NCBI GenBank assembly: GCA_035637315.1
Contig: DASPXK010000033.1
Coordinates: forward strand, 1 to 29,188
Length of the DNA stretch: 29,188 nucleotides
Direction of reading: 5' to 3'
Origin: DASPXK01 sp035637315
GTDB taxonomy: Bacteria > Chloroflexota > UBA6077 > JACCZL01
Each line of letters opens with the position of its first letter. Position 1 is the first letter of the stretch. The position numbers and the translations under genes were made by a program. Shown piece by piece: positions 8,576-15,330 of the stretch. A model generated the notes under the pieces. It was not told where the DNA came from and searched no databases. It saw nothing but the letters and a program-made list of their open reading frames with translations.

Positions 8576-8762
8576 GGTAGGGGCGCACGGCGTGCGCCCG
8601 CGTTGGCCCAGCTCACTACGGACGACCGGGGCGTTGGGGTTGCCAGGCGAGGGAGTAGTGCCTCCGATCGGCCGGATCGTACACGTGCAAGACTAGCCTC
8701 GTCCGGCTTGGCATTCGTTGTGGCATGCAGGCCAGTGCGGGCGCACGCCGTGCGCCCCTACC
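8576..8762. repeat. MITE-like element with 26-bp perfect inverted arms
   Basis: The 240-bp gap between ecfT and the glycosyltransferase gene holds two perfectly inverted 26-bp arms at 8576-8601 and 8737-8762. Reading inward, each starts GGTAGGGGCGCACGG and each is nearly self-palindromic. The 135 bp between them encode nothing recognisable. No target duplication could be confirmed. The right arm includes the TAG stop of the minus-strand glycosyltransferase. The outer core matches the repeat at 1075-1133, so these are probably copies of one dispersed family, mobilised in trans or formed by replication errors. Confidence 0.8.
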
Positions 8763-10077
8763 GCGAACGCCTGCCAGGCCGGGCCAGTTTGAGGCCGAAG
8801 TCTCCGAGCGCCGCGGCTCCCAGGCCGCTCAAAAGCGTGCCCAGCAGGAGGGTCGGAACGAAATAGCGAGGGTGAAAGTTGTACAGGCCGGCGCTCGTGC
8901 CCGCGAAATAGGCGAGCACGGTCAGCAGGATGAGGCTCTCAGCGGGCAGCCGGCCGGCGACACGCCAGCCTCGCCAAGTCTTCGTTAGCAACACTCCGAA
9001 GCCGACCAGAGCCAGGAATGCCTCGATCGGGATGCCCTGCGAGCCGCAGAACGTGCCGTCGACGAGGCTGCCTTTGAGCACCAGCCCCGGCCGGTCGAGC
9101 GACCTGTGGATGGCGAAGCGGGGCGCCTCACGCTGGCGGAGCGTTTCGTCATTCATGCGCTCCTGGAACAAGTGCGCAGTATGCACGAGCGGATTGGGGT
9201 AAAGGTGTGGGTCGCTGGCCACGAATACGACCAGCGCCACAGCCAGGGCCAACGCCATGCGAGTCGAACGCCGAAAGTCAAAGGTCAAACGTCGGACGCC
9301 GGACTCTCGACTCTCGACCTTCGACTTTCGACTCACGCTGAGGGCAGCCCACACCGCGACGGCCGATAGGCTCAGCACGGCGGTGAGCTTGGCCGCCAGG
9401 GCCAGTCCCAACGCGGCTCCGAGGCCGATCGCCCAGCCCCTGGGCAGCCGCCCAGCGTCCGACCGAGGCGCGCGTCGAGCGCCCAGAACGCCGAGCAGGA
9501 GAGTGAGCAGTACGAAGAATGCCAGCGGCGCTTCGGGCATGGCGCGGACCATCTGCCCACCCGCAAGTCGGCTGGTGAGAGCCACCACGGCGCCCACCAG
9601 CCCAGCCGCGGCGCCGCCGAGCGCTGACCCCAGCAGGTAGAGAAGCACGACCGAGCCGGCGGCCAACACCACCATTGGAGCCCGCGCGTCGGCCAGCAGC
9701 GCCTCGTCCGGTACCCGCCCCTTGCGGATGTTCTCTTCGAGGCTGTTGGTGAAGTCGTACCGCCGCGGCATCTCGTCCAGGTCGTAGCCGCGGAGCCAGA
9801 GCCAGCCTCCCACGATGTACCGAGTCAGCATCGGCTGGGTGTGGGTCCAGTAGTTGTCGCCCCACTCGGCGTTTGCAAGATCCCGCTCCAAGAACAGCAA
9901 GCGGAAGTAGCGACCCGTCAGCAAATAGTCGTTCTCGTCGCCCCAGAAGGCGGCGTGACGGGCCGACCCGCCGTAGACCCACAGTCCTGCGAAGAACACC
10001 GCCACGGCCAGCGCGACGTGCTTCGGCACGCGCAGCCGGCCAGCGGCGGGGACCTCCGTTGGACGCGTGGCGATCAT
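8758..10077 (-). CDS. GT39/PMT-like membrane glycosyltransferase, copy 1
   Basis: A 439-residue protein with many membrane helices. Its N-terminal helix is followed by an outer loop with the acidic pair FWGDENDYLL (Asp47/Glu48), the place of the catalytic Asp in lipid-linked-sugar glycosyltransferases of the GT39/ArnT (GT-C) fold. A second marker, YWTHTQPMLTRYIVGGWLW, follows. Such enzymes move a sugar from a polyprenyl phosphate to protein or glycan on the outer face of the membrane. It is a tandem paralogue of the next upstream gene (21-bp gap), sharing GDE, TQPM..RY and VFVASDPxLYPxP. Residues about 248-272 are encoded by a heptamer inverted repeat. The stop codon lies in the MITE-like arm. 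Confidence 0.78.
   Translation of the reverse strand: MIATRPTEVPAAGRLRVPKHVALAVAVFFAGLWVYGGSARHAAFWGDENDYLLTGRYFRLLFLERDLANAEWGDNYWTHTQPMLTRYIVGGWLWLRGYDLDEMPRRYDFTNSLEENIRKGRVPDEALLADARAPMVVLAAGSVVLLYLLGSALGGAAAGLVGAVVALTSRLAGGQMVRAMPEAPLAFFVLLTLLLGVLGARRAPRSDAGRLPRGWAIGLGAALGLALAAKLTAVLSLSAVAVWAALSVSRKSKVESRESGVRRLTFDFRRSTRMALALAVALVVFVASDPHLYPNPLVHTAHLFQERMNDETLRQREAPRFAIHRSLDRPGLVLKGSLVDGTFCGSQGIPIEAFLALVGFGVLLTKTWRGWRVAGRLPAESLILLTVLAYFAGTSAGLYNFHPRYFVPTLLLGTLLSGLGAAALGDFGLKLARPGRRSR
9262..9336. repeat. In-frame GTCAAAG/CTTTCGA heptamer inverted repeat in glycosyltransferase copy 1
   Basis: One side holds units such as GTCAAAG and GTCAAAC; the other holds CTCTCGA, CTCTCGA, CCTTCGA and CTTTCGA in 7-bp phase. 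The sides are imperfect inverted copies. The stretch encodes a very basic, low-complexity loop (about residues 248-272, RKSKVESRESGVRR) immediately before a membrane helix. Confidence 0.7.
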
Positions 10078-10098
10078 CTCGATGTGACCAGGGCGGGT

Positions 10099-11466
10099 CT
10101 AGCGATCGACCGCGAGCGGCCGGACCTGTGTTTCCGCGCCGACGGACCGCTGTCGAAGGTTGACTGCTGGCCACTGGTGGCTCGCGAATCGCCAGACAGT
10201 CTGGCCGATCCAGCCGGCAGCCAGTCCGGCCAGCAGAATCGCCATCGCCGCCGAGGGCACGAAGTAGTGCTGCATCCGGTAGCCAAGGCCCCAGGTGACT
10301 CCGCCGAAGATGCAGGCCACCCACAGGAGCAGCAGAGCGTCAAGGCCGGGGCGACGGCTGACGGCACGCGCGAGCAGCCAACAGGCTCCCACGATCGCCA
10401 GCGCTGCCTCGAGCGGCCAGCCGAGGTGCGAGCCGCCCCACGAATCGTGAAGGAAGCTGCGCTCCCAGACCAGCGCCGCGCGCTCGCGCAGGTCGTAATG
10501 GGCTCGCCACGGCTCGTCGCGCATCTGGACAGCCATCTCCTCCTGGCGGTTCTCAAACAGCAGCCGCGACCGCCCGATCGGGTCGGGATACAGGAACGGA
10601 TCGCTGGCGACGAACACGATCGCCGCCGTCGCGAGCACTACGCCGGCCCAGATGAGTGGCGAGCGAGCCTGCTGTCGAGTGGACTCAGGCGCCTGCCCTG
10701 GAGCGGAGCCAAGAGCCTGCCCTCGAGCGGAGCGAAGGGTAGCAAGTCGGGTATGGCCCGCTGCCAATCCGAGTATCCCGAATAGTCCGACTGCCAGCAG
10801 GCCGAGCACCGCGGTCAATTTGCTGCCCACGGCTAGCCCGAGCAGGGCGCCGGCTGCCAGCGTCCAGGCGAGCCATCGGCGCCCGCCCTCGAGCCCCGTC
10901 AAGCCAGCCACGGCCGCTAGCAGACCCGCCAACAGGAAGAACATCAGGGAAGGATCGCCCTTCGCTCGAATCAAGTGCTCCTGAAGATACGGGCTGCCGA
11001 CCGCCAGCAGCCCTGCGACCAGCCCGCCAACCGGTCCGGCCATCAGCCGCACGGTCGGGTAGAGCGACGCGACGGCCAGCGCTCCGAGAACACGCATTGG
11101 CAGCCGCGCCTCATCGAGCAAGGCGTCGCTCGGGCCATGCCCGGCCCGTCGGTTGGCGCCGATGGTCTGGTCGAAGTCGTACGTGGGGTCGAGGCTTGTC
11201 AGGTCGTAGCCACGAGCCCACAACCAGGCCCCGATCACGTAGCGGGCGACCATTGGCTGGGTGCGGGTCCAGTGATTGTCGGGCCAGGCCTCGGGCGACA
11301 GGTCGTGCTCGACGAAGAGGGTCCGGAAGAAACCGGCCGTCCCGATCCACTCCGCTTCGTCGCCATCGAACTTGGCTCTGGCGCCCCCGAAGGTGGCAAG
11401 CGCGACGACCAGTACGCTCAGCCCGAGGGCCCAATCAGCCAGCCACCACCAGCGCGTCTTGTGCAT
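10099..11466 (-). CDS. GT39/PMT-like membrane glycosyltransferase, copy 2
   Basis: A 455-residue polytopic protein clearly homologous to its downstream neighbour. After the first helix comes KFDGDEAEWIG (Asp36/Glu37), then HWTRTQPMVARYVIGAWLW, then alternating hydrophobic helices, then VFVASDPFLYPDP. The role is inferred as transfer of a lipid-linked sugar at the outer face of the membrane; the acceptor is unknown. The start is the ATG at 11466. The two copies lie head to tail and are probably one transcript, suggesting a duplication followed by divergence. Residues about 240-268 (LATLRSARGQALGS...) are written by a 24-bp tandem repeat at the same structural position where copy 1 carries another repeat. 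Confidence 0.78.
   Translation of the reverse strand: MHKTRWWWLADWALGLSVLVVALATFGGARAKFDGDEAEWIGTAGFFRTLFVEHDLSPEAWPDNHWTRTQPMVARYVIGAWLWARGYDLTSLDPTYDFDQTIGANRRAGHGPSDALLDEARLPMRVLGALAVASLYPTVRLMAGPVGGLVAGLLAVGSPYLQEHLIRAKGDPSLMFFLLAGLLAAVAGLTGLEGGRRWLAWTLAAGALLGLAVGSKLTAVLGLLAVGLFGILGLAAGHTRLATLRSARGQALGSAPGQAPESTRQQARSPLIWAGVVLATAAIVFVASDPFLYPDPIGRSRLLFENRQEEMAVQMRDEPWRAHYDLRERAALVWERSFLHDSWGGSHLGWPLEAALAIVGACWLLARAVSRRPGLDALLLLWVACIFGGVTWGLGYRMQHYFVPSAAMAILLAGLAAGWIGQTVWRFASHQWPAVNLRQRSVGAETQVRPLAVDR
10685..10739. repeat. In-frame 24-bp tandem repeat in glycosyltransferase copy 2
   Basis: Two adjacent 24-bp units occur here, each of the form GCCTGCCCT-S-GAGCGGAGC-S-AAG with few differences. 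They encode a Gln/Ala/Ser/Arg-rich loop (ARGQALGSAPGQAPEST) before the helix leading to VFVASDP. The unit resembles a GAGCGGAGCGAAGGG dispersed repeat and differs from the repeat in copy 1. Confidence 0.7.
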
Positions 11467-11483
11467 GCCTCAACCCGCGCATC

Positions 11484-11957
11484 CTAGCTCGAGGAAAGGG
11501 CCTCGCGGAGCTGTGCCAGGTGGCCCTCGATCGACCCGAGCGGCGCCTGCACGCACTGCCGCAGGGTCATCGGACCGTTCTCTTCGTGCACGCCCTGACG
11601 CTCGAGGGCTGCCTCCGCCAGCCGTTCGATCAACTCGGCGAAGCGCTGACACGCAGCCTCCAGATCCTCCAGCAGCCTCGCGGGATCGGACCACTGGTAG
11701 GCCCGCTCGCGCACCCGCGCGTCCTGGTCGAAGCTGGCCAGGAACGGCCGGTCCTCAGTGGCGACCCGCTCGACGCGACTCGTCCACACGCCCATCTTGT
11801 CGATCAGATGGCCGACCACCTCGACCGCTGACCACTCACCCTCGGCAGGTCGCCGGCGGAGAGCCGCATCATCCGCGTCGTCGAGGGCCACCCGGACCAG
11901 CCTGGGAAAAGCCCGCAGCTCGGAAACCCATCGCTGCTGCGTGGCGCCACTGGACAT
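11484..11957 (-). CDS. DinB-like four-helix protein
   Basis: A 157-residue protein with the DinB/YfiT-like four-helix-bundle pattern: an early LRRRPAEGEWSAVEVVGHLIDKMGVW segment with the first metal-ligand His, and a late SIEGHLAQLRE segment with another. Family members bind a divalent metal and many act as thiol-dependent transferases; the substrate here is unknown. The ATG at 11957 is chosen because domain homology begins there; in-frame codons further upstream to 12185 overlap the divergent ion-channel gene and look like noncoding sequence. It is separated from that gene by 40 bp. Confidence 0.75.
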   Translation of the reverse strand: MSSGATQQRWVSELRAFPRLVRVALDDADDAALRRRPAEGEWSAVEVVGHLIDKMGVWTSRVERVATEDRPFLASFDQDARVRERAYQWSDPARLLEDLEAACQRFAELIERLAEAALERQGVHEENGPMTLRQCVQAPLGSIEGHLAQLREALSSS

Positions 11958-11997
11958 CGCCGAGTATTCTATCCGCGGCCTTCCAGGCTGCACCACG
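11958..11997. promoter_or_regulatory. Short divergent promoter region (DinB / ion channel)
   Basis: The 40 bp between the two divergent starts contain TATTCT at 11965-11970 on the plus strand and the overlapping TAGAAT on the minus strand, both resembling a -10 box. No good -35 match was found and neither gene has a strong ribosome-binding site. The assignment is tentative. Confidence 0.25.
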
Positions 11998-12960
11998 ATG
12001 GGGATGTTTAGACTGCTAAGTCGAGTATTCGTGTTGGCGGTCGCGGGCGTGTGGCTGGCCGCCGCAGCGTCGAGCGTGGCCTGGAGCGAGCCTGCCTCGG
12101 ACACGCCGCCGCCCGTCGACGTCAAAGTCGGTATCGTGCTGCTCAACGTCGGCAGGCTGGACCTGAATACGGGCACGTACACCATGGACTTCTACTTGGT
12201 CTTTAGCTGCGACCAGCCATGCGACCCAGAGCGTTTCGAGTTCACCAACGGTCGCCCGATGTCGATCAAAAAGCAGGACGACACCCCGACTCTCAAGATC
12301 TTCCGCGTGCAGGCCGCCTTCAACGAGAATCTTCCCCTCCACGAATACCCGTTCGACAAGCACACCCTGACGATCGCGCTAGAAGACGAGCTGCTCGGAT
12401 CTGCCCAGCTTCGATACGCCGTCGATCGCGACGGCACAGCTATCGACCGCGACGTGATCATCGCGGGGTGGGACCTGGATCCAAACTGGGACGCCAGGGT
12501 CGAAGAGCACTATTACGAGGCGTTCAAGCAGTCTTTTTCACGCTACATCTTCACTATTCGCATCCAGAAGCCGCCGTTGTCGGTGATATTGAAAGTCATG
12601 GTCCCGGCCCTGGCGATGCTTTTCACAGGATTTCTCGCGCTGCTGATTCAAACAGAGGAATCAAAGGCCAGTCGGGTCGTGAATCGGATCACGATCAGCA
12701 CGTCGGCTCTGACGGCCACGATACTCTTTTACGTGAACCTTACGACTTCGATACCGCCGGTCGGCTATCTCACGTTCGCGGACCGTTTTATGATCATCAA
12801 CATCGTGGCGCTCAGTGGCGTGGTCGCGTCGTCCGCGATGCTGCTGCTGCTGGAGGACCGCGCCGAGGACGCGACGATCCATCGCTGGCATCGAGTCTTC
12901 ATGGGCCTGGTCCCGGCGTCGTGGGTGGGGATGCAGGCCGTCAACTGGCTCGCTAGATGA
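11998..12960 (+). CDS. Pentameric ligand-gated ion channel homologue (bacterial Cys-loop-receptor family)
   Basis: A 320-residue protein. Residues 1-30 form a signal peptide. Residues 40-190 form a beta-rich extracellular domain with the family hallmark EYPFDKHTLTIALED (117-130) at the Cys-loop position, without the loop cysteines, as in other bacterial members. FSRYIFTIRIQKPP leads into M1 (about 194-217, with the family Pro at 203). M2, the pore helix, is about 227-249 and is followed by the M2-M3 linker SIPPVGYLTFADRFM. M3 is about 262-286 and M4 about 297-317. Length and topology match GLIC/ELIC-type channels. It would form a homopentameric plasma-membrane channel; ligand and ion selectivity are unknown. 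An extra Cys pair (FSCDQPC, 71/75) is unusual. It overlaps the next gene by ATGA. Confidence 0.85.
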   Translation: MGMFRLLSRVFVLAVAGVWLAAAASSVAWSEPASDTPPPVDVKVGIVLLNVGRLDLNTGTYTMDFYLVFSCDQPCDPERFEFTNGRPMSIKKQDDTPTLKIFRVQAAFNENLPLHEYPFDKHTLTIALEDELLGSAQLRYAVDRDGTAIDRDVIIAGWDLDPNWDARVEEHYYEAFKQSFSRYIFTIRIQKPPLSVILKVMVPALAMLFTGFLALLIQTEESKASRVVNRITISTSALTATILFYVNLTTSIPPVGYLTFADRFMIINIVALSGVVASSAMLLLLEDRAEDATIHRWHRVFMGLVPASWVGMQAVNWLAR

Positions 12961-13400
12961 GAGTCAGGTCGGAGCAGGTACGGCGGCCGCGAGCCGTGAC
13001 GGTCGTCGGCTGGTTGTTCCTGCTCCAGGGAGCGGTTTTGGCTGCGATTGGCGTCGCCGGGTTGGCCGCGGCGTGGCTGGTCGTGTCGGGCGAGGGGCTG
13101 CGCGGACTGGACCTGCCAGCCACAGCCGGCGAGGCCGCCGCGCAGGCGCTGCTGCTGCTGATCACCCTGGGTCTCGGTCCGCTTTCGCTGATCGTGGCGC
13201 TGGGGCTGTTCCGGATACGGCCCTGGGCCTGGCTGATGGCGATGGCGCTCCAGGGGGTAAGTCTGGCGACCGAGCTGGGCTCGTATCTGATCGGCGAGGC
13301 GGATTATCTGGCGATGGCCATGAGCGTTCTCATCGTGCTGTCGCTCAATCAGCAGGAGGTGAGAGTCGCTTTCGAGCCACGGGAGAAGTCGGGTGGCTGA
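12957..13400 (+). CDS. Small four-helix membrane protein of unknown function
   Basis: A 147-residue protein with a basic N-terminus (MRVRSEQVRRPR, inside-positive) and four predicted membrane helices at about 14-43, 60-85, 88-111 and 114-131, ending in a short charged tail. I do not recognise the family. Its ATG overlaps the stop of the channel gene (ATGA), and its own stop lies eight bases inside the next gene, so its synthesis is translationally coupled to both. The tight overlap suggests a membrane partner or accessory subunit of the channel or of the Vps62-domain protein; that is inference only. Confidence 0.72.
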   Translation: MRVRSEQVRRPRAVTVVGWLFLLQGAVLAAIGVAGLAAAWLVVSGEGLRGLDLPATAGEAAAQALLLLITLGLGPLSLIVALGLFRIRPWAWLMAMALQGVSLATELGSYLIGEADYLAMAMSVLIVLSLNQQEVRVAFEPREKSGG

Positions 13401-15255
13401 GGTACGTGAGCGCCAGCTCCAGCCGTGCTCATCAGACCTGGAGCTGCTGCGGCGGTACGAGCCGGTGGTGCGATATACCCGCGGCGAGGAATTCTTTCCC
13501 ACCCACGTCGACCGCTATGTCGAGGCCTGCAGCCTGTGGGCCCATCGCCCAGATGGCAGGGATGAGCCGTTGGTAGGGAAAGCCGGACTGAGCCTTGAGA
13601 CGCTGGGTCAGACGCGTCGGGACGAGTTCGGCGCGGTGCACTATCTGAAACTCATCGAGCCGCTGAACGTCGCCGAGTTGACCGCCTACTTGCTCGAACA
13701 AGGTGTCAAACGGCTGCGTGGTCACCAGGAGCGGTTCCGGGCCGAGCTCGGCCGCCTGGCCCGAGTAGGCTACGGCTCGCGTCTGCTGGCGGCCATCTTT
13801 GCCCTGAGCCTGCTCCTGCGTGGGCGCGTGCCGGGTGAGACCGCCGCAGCCGCGGCCATCACGTTCCGCAAGCTTCGCGAGCAGGATGACCAGCCCACTT
13901 ATTTCGGCCGCGTCGTCCACGACGACGGCTGGATCGCCCTCCAATACTGGTTCTTCTATTACTTCAACGACTGGCGCTCCGGTTTCTACGGCGTCAACGA
14001 CCACGAGGCCGACTGGGAGATGATCACCGTCTACCTGTCGCACGAGCCCGATGGGCAGGCCGTGCCCAGGTGGGTGGCCTACGCGTCGCACGACTTTCAT
14101 GGCGACGACCTGCGCCGCCGCTGGGACGACTCCGAGGAGCTCGAGCTGTATGAGGGTCACCCGGTCGTGTACGCGGGGGCCGGCTCGCATGCTTCGTATT
14201 TCAGGCCTGGCGAGTACTTGACCGAGGTCGACATCCCGCATCTGGCGCTAGTGGTGCGCCTCGCCAACGCCGTCCGGGCCTTCTGGGTGAGGACGCTCCG
14301 GCAGGCCGGCGCCGACGCGCATGCCTCCCATTTCAACACGTTTCGGATCCCATTTGTCGACTACGCTCGCGGCGATGGCGTGCGGATCGGCGTCGGCCAG
14401 GACCGACCGTGGAAGCCAGTGTTGCTGGAGCCAGTCCCCGCCTGGGTCAGCCAGTATCGCGGACTGTGGGGTCTGTACGCCCGCGACCCACTCTCCGGCG
14501 AGAACGCTCCCTCGGGTCCGATGTTCAATCGAGATGGCTCGATTCGGATGGCCTGGTACGACCCGGTCGGCTGGGCCGGACTGGACAAGGTCCCCCCACC
14601 CGCGCGCGAACGGGAGGTCCAGGAGCGACGTAGTGACACGCTGGCCGCCCGCCAGATTGAGCTAGACGCGGAGGTCGCCGCGAAGAGCGTCGAGCTGCAC
14701 CAGCTCGGCGTTGAGCTCGCGGCGCTGCGCGGCCATCCGCACCTCGAGGCCAGATACAAGGCTAGCGAGGAGCGACTCAGACGACTCAGCGCTGAGGTCG
14801 GACAGCTCCGAAGCGAGCGCGCCCACGGGCAGGCGCTGGCAGAAGCGCTCGGGGAGCGGGCGGCGCGGCTCGAGGCGGGCGTGGCCGACGACCCGCGGGC
14901 TCACATCCGCCGACGGGCGGAGCCGGCCACCGACACCGACCTGCAGTCGAGCCGCTGGGTGGAGGGCTGGGCCGCGGTGAGCATCGGCCTGATGCTGGTC
15001 GGGCTGGTCTGCTTGCTGATCTGGGCCCGCGAGTACCTCATACCGGGCATGCTGGCGATGGCGGCCGCGTTCGTGTGCATCGAGTCGATCCTTCGCCGCC
15101 AGGTCGCACGTCTGATATCTGGCATCACCGTCGCGCTGGCGGTGGTCTCCGCCCTGGTGCTGGTGTATCAGTTTTACTGGCAGATCGCCGTGTCTGGGAT
15201 GATGGCCGCCGGCCTGTACCTCACCTGGCTGAACGTCCGCGAGCTGCGACGATAG
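13393..15255 (+). CDS. Vps62-domain protein with coiled coil and C-terminal membrane helices
   Basis: A 620-residue protein starting at GTG 13393. Residues about 15-395 match the Vps62-related domain (PF06101/DUF946 type): YEPVVRYTRGEEFFPTHVDRY at the start, then IALQYWFFYYFNDW (181-194), GVNDHEADWEMITVYL (200-215), YASHDFH (230-236) and HPVVYAGAGSHASYF (256-270). The conserved His/Asp/Glu residues suggest a metal or hydrolytic site. Residues about 404-498 are a charged heptad-rich coiled coil. Three or four membrane helices fill 525-613. In eukaryotes Vps62 is linked to vacuolar sorting, but the domain's biochemical role is unknown. It is the last gene of the ion-channel operon. Domain family is fairly sure; function is unknown. 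Confidence 0.78.
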   Translation: MAEVRERQLQPCSSDLELLRRYEPVVRYTRGEEFFPTHVDRYVEACSLWAHRPDGRDEPLVGKAGLSLETLGQTRRDEFGAVHYLKLIEPLNVAELTAYLLEQGVKRLRGHQERFRAELGRLARVGYGSRLLAAIFALSLLLRGRVPGETAAAAAITFRKLREQDDQPTYFGRVVHDDGWIALQYWFFYYFNDWRSGFYGVNDHEADWEMITVYLSHEPDGQAVPRWVAYASHDFHGDDLRRRWDDSEELELYEGHPVVYAGAGSHASYFRPGEYLTEVDIPHLALVVRLANAVRAFWVRTLRQAGADAHASHFNTFRIPFVDYARGDGVRIGVGQDRPWKPVLLEPVPAWVSQYRGLWGLYARDPLSGENAPSGPMFNRDGSIRMAWYDPVGWAGLDKVPPPAREREVQERRSDTLAARQIELDAEVAAKSVELHQLGVELAALRGHPHLEARYKASEERLRRLSAEVGQLRSERAHGQALAEALGERAARLEAGVADDPRAHIRRRAEPATDTDLQSSRWVEGWAAVSIGLMLVGLVCLLIWAREYLIPGMLAMAAAFVCIESILRRQVARLISGITVALAVVSALVLVYQFYWQIAVSGMMAAGLYLTWLNVRELRR

Positions 15256-15295
15256 GGGCCACGGCCAGGGGTCAGGGGCCATCGACCATCGGCTT

Positions 15296-15330
15296 ACTCA
15301 GGACTCACTACTCGCTACTCGCTGCTCGCC
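15296..15330. repeat. Five tandem ACTCGCT-type heptamers
   Basis: Five 7-bp units run in phase: ACTCAGG, ACTCACT, ACTCGCT, ACTCGCT and GCTCGCC. Read on the minus strand they encode the last residues (EASSE) and the TAG stop of the beta-helix protein gene. They lie between the convergent ends of the Vps62-domain gene and that gene. Confidence 0.7.

Noticed and set aside
9278..10324. 348-residue minus-strand frame spanning both glycosyltransferases
   Set aside because: It is the shifted frame of two real genes and would cross the boundary between them.
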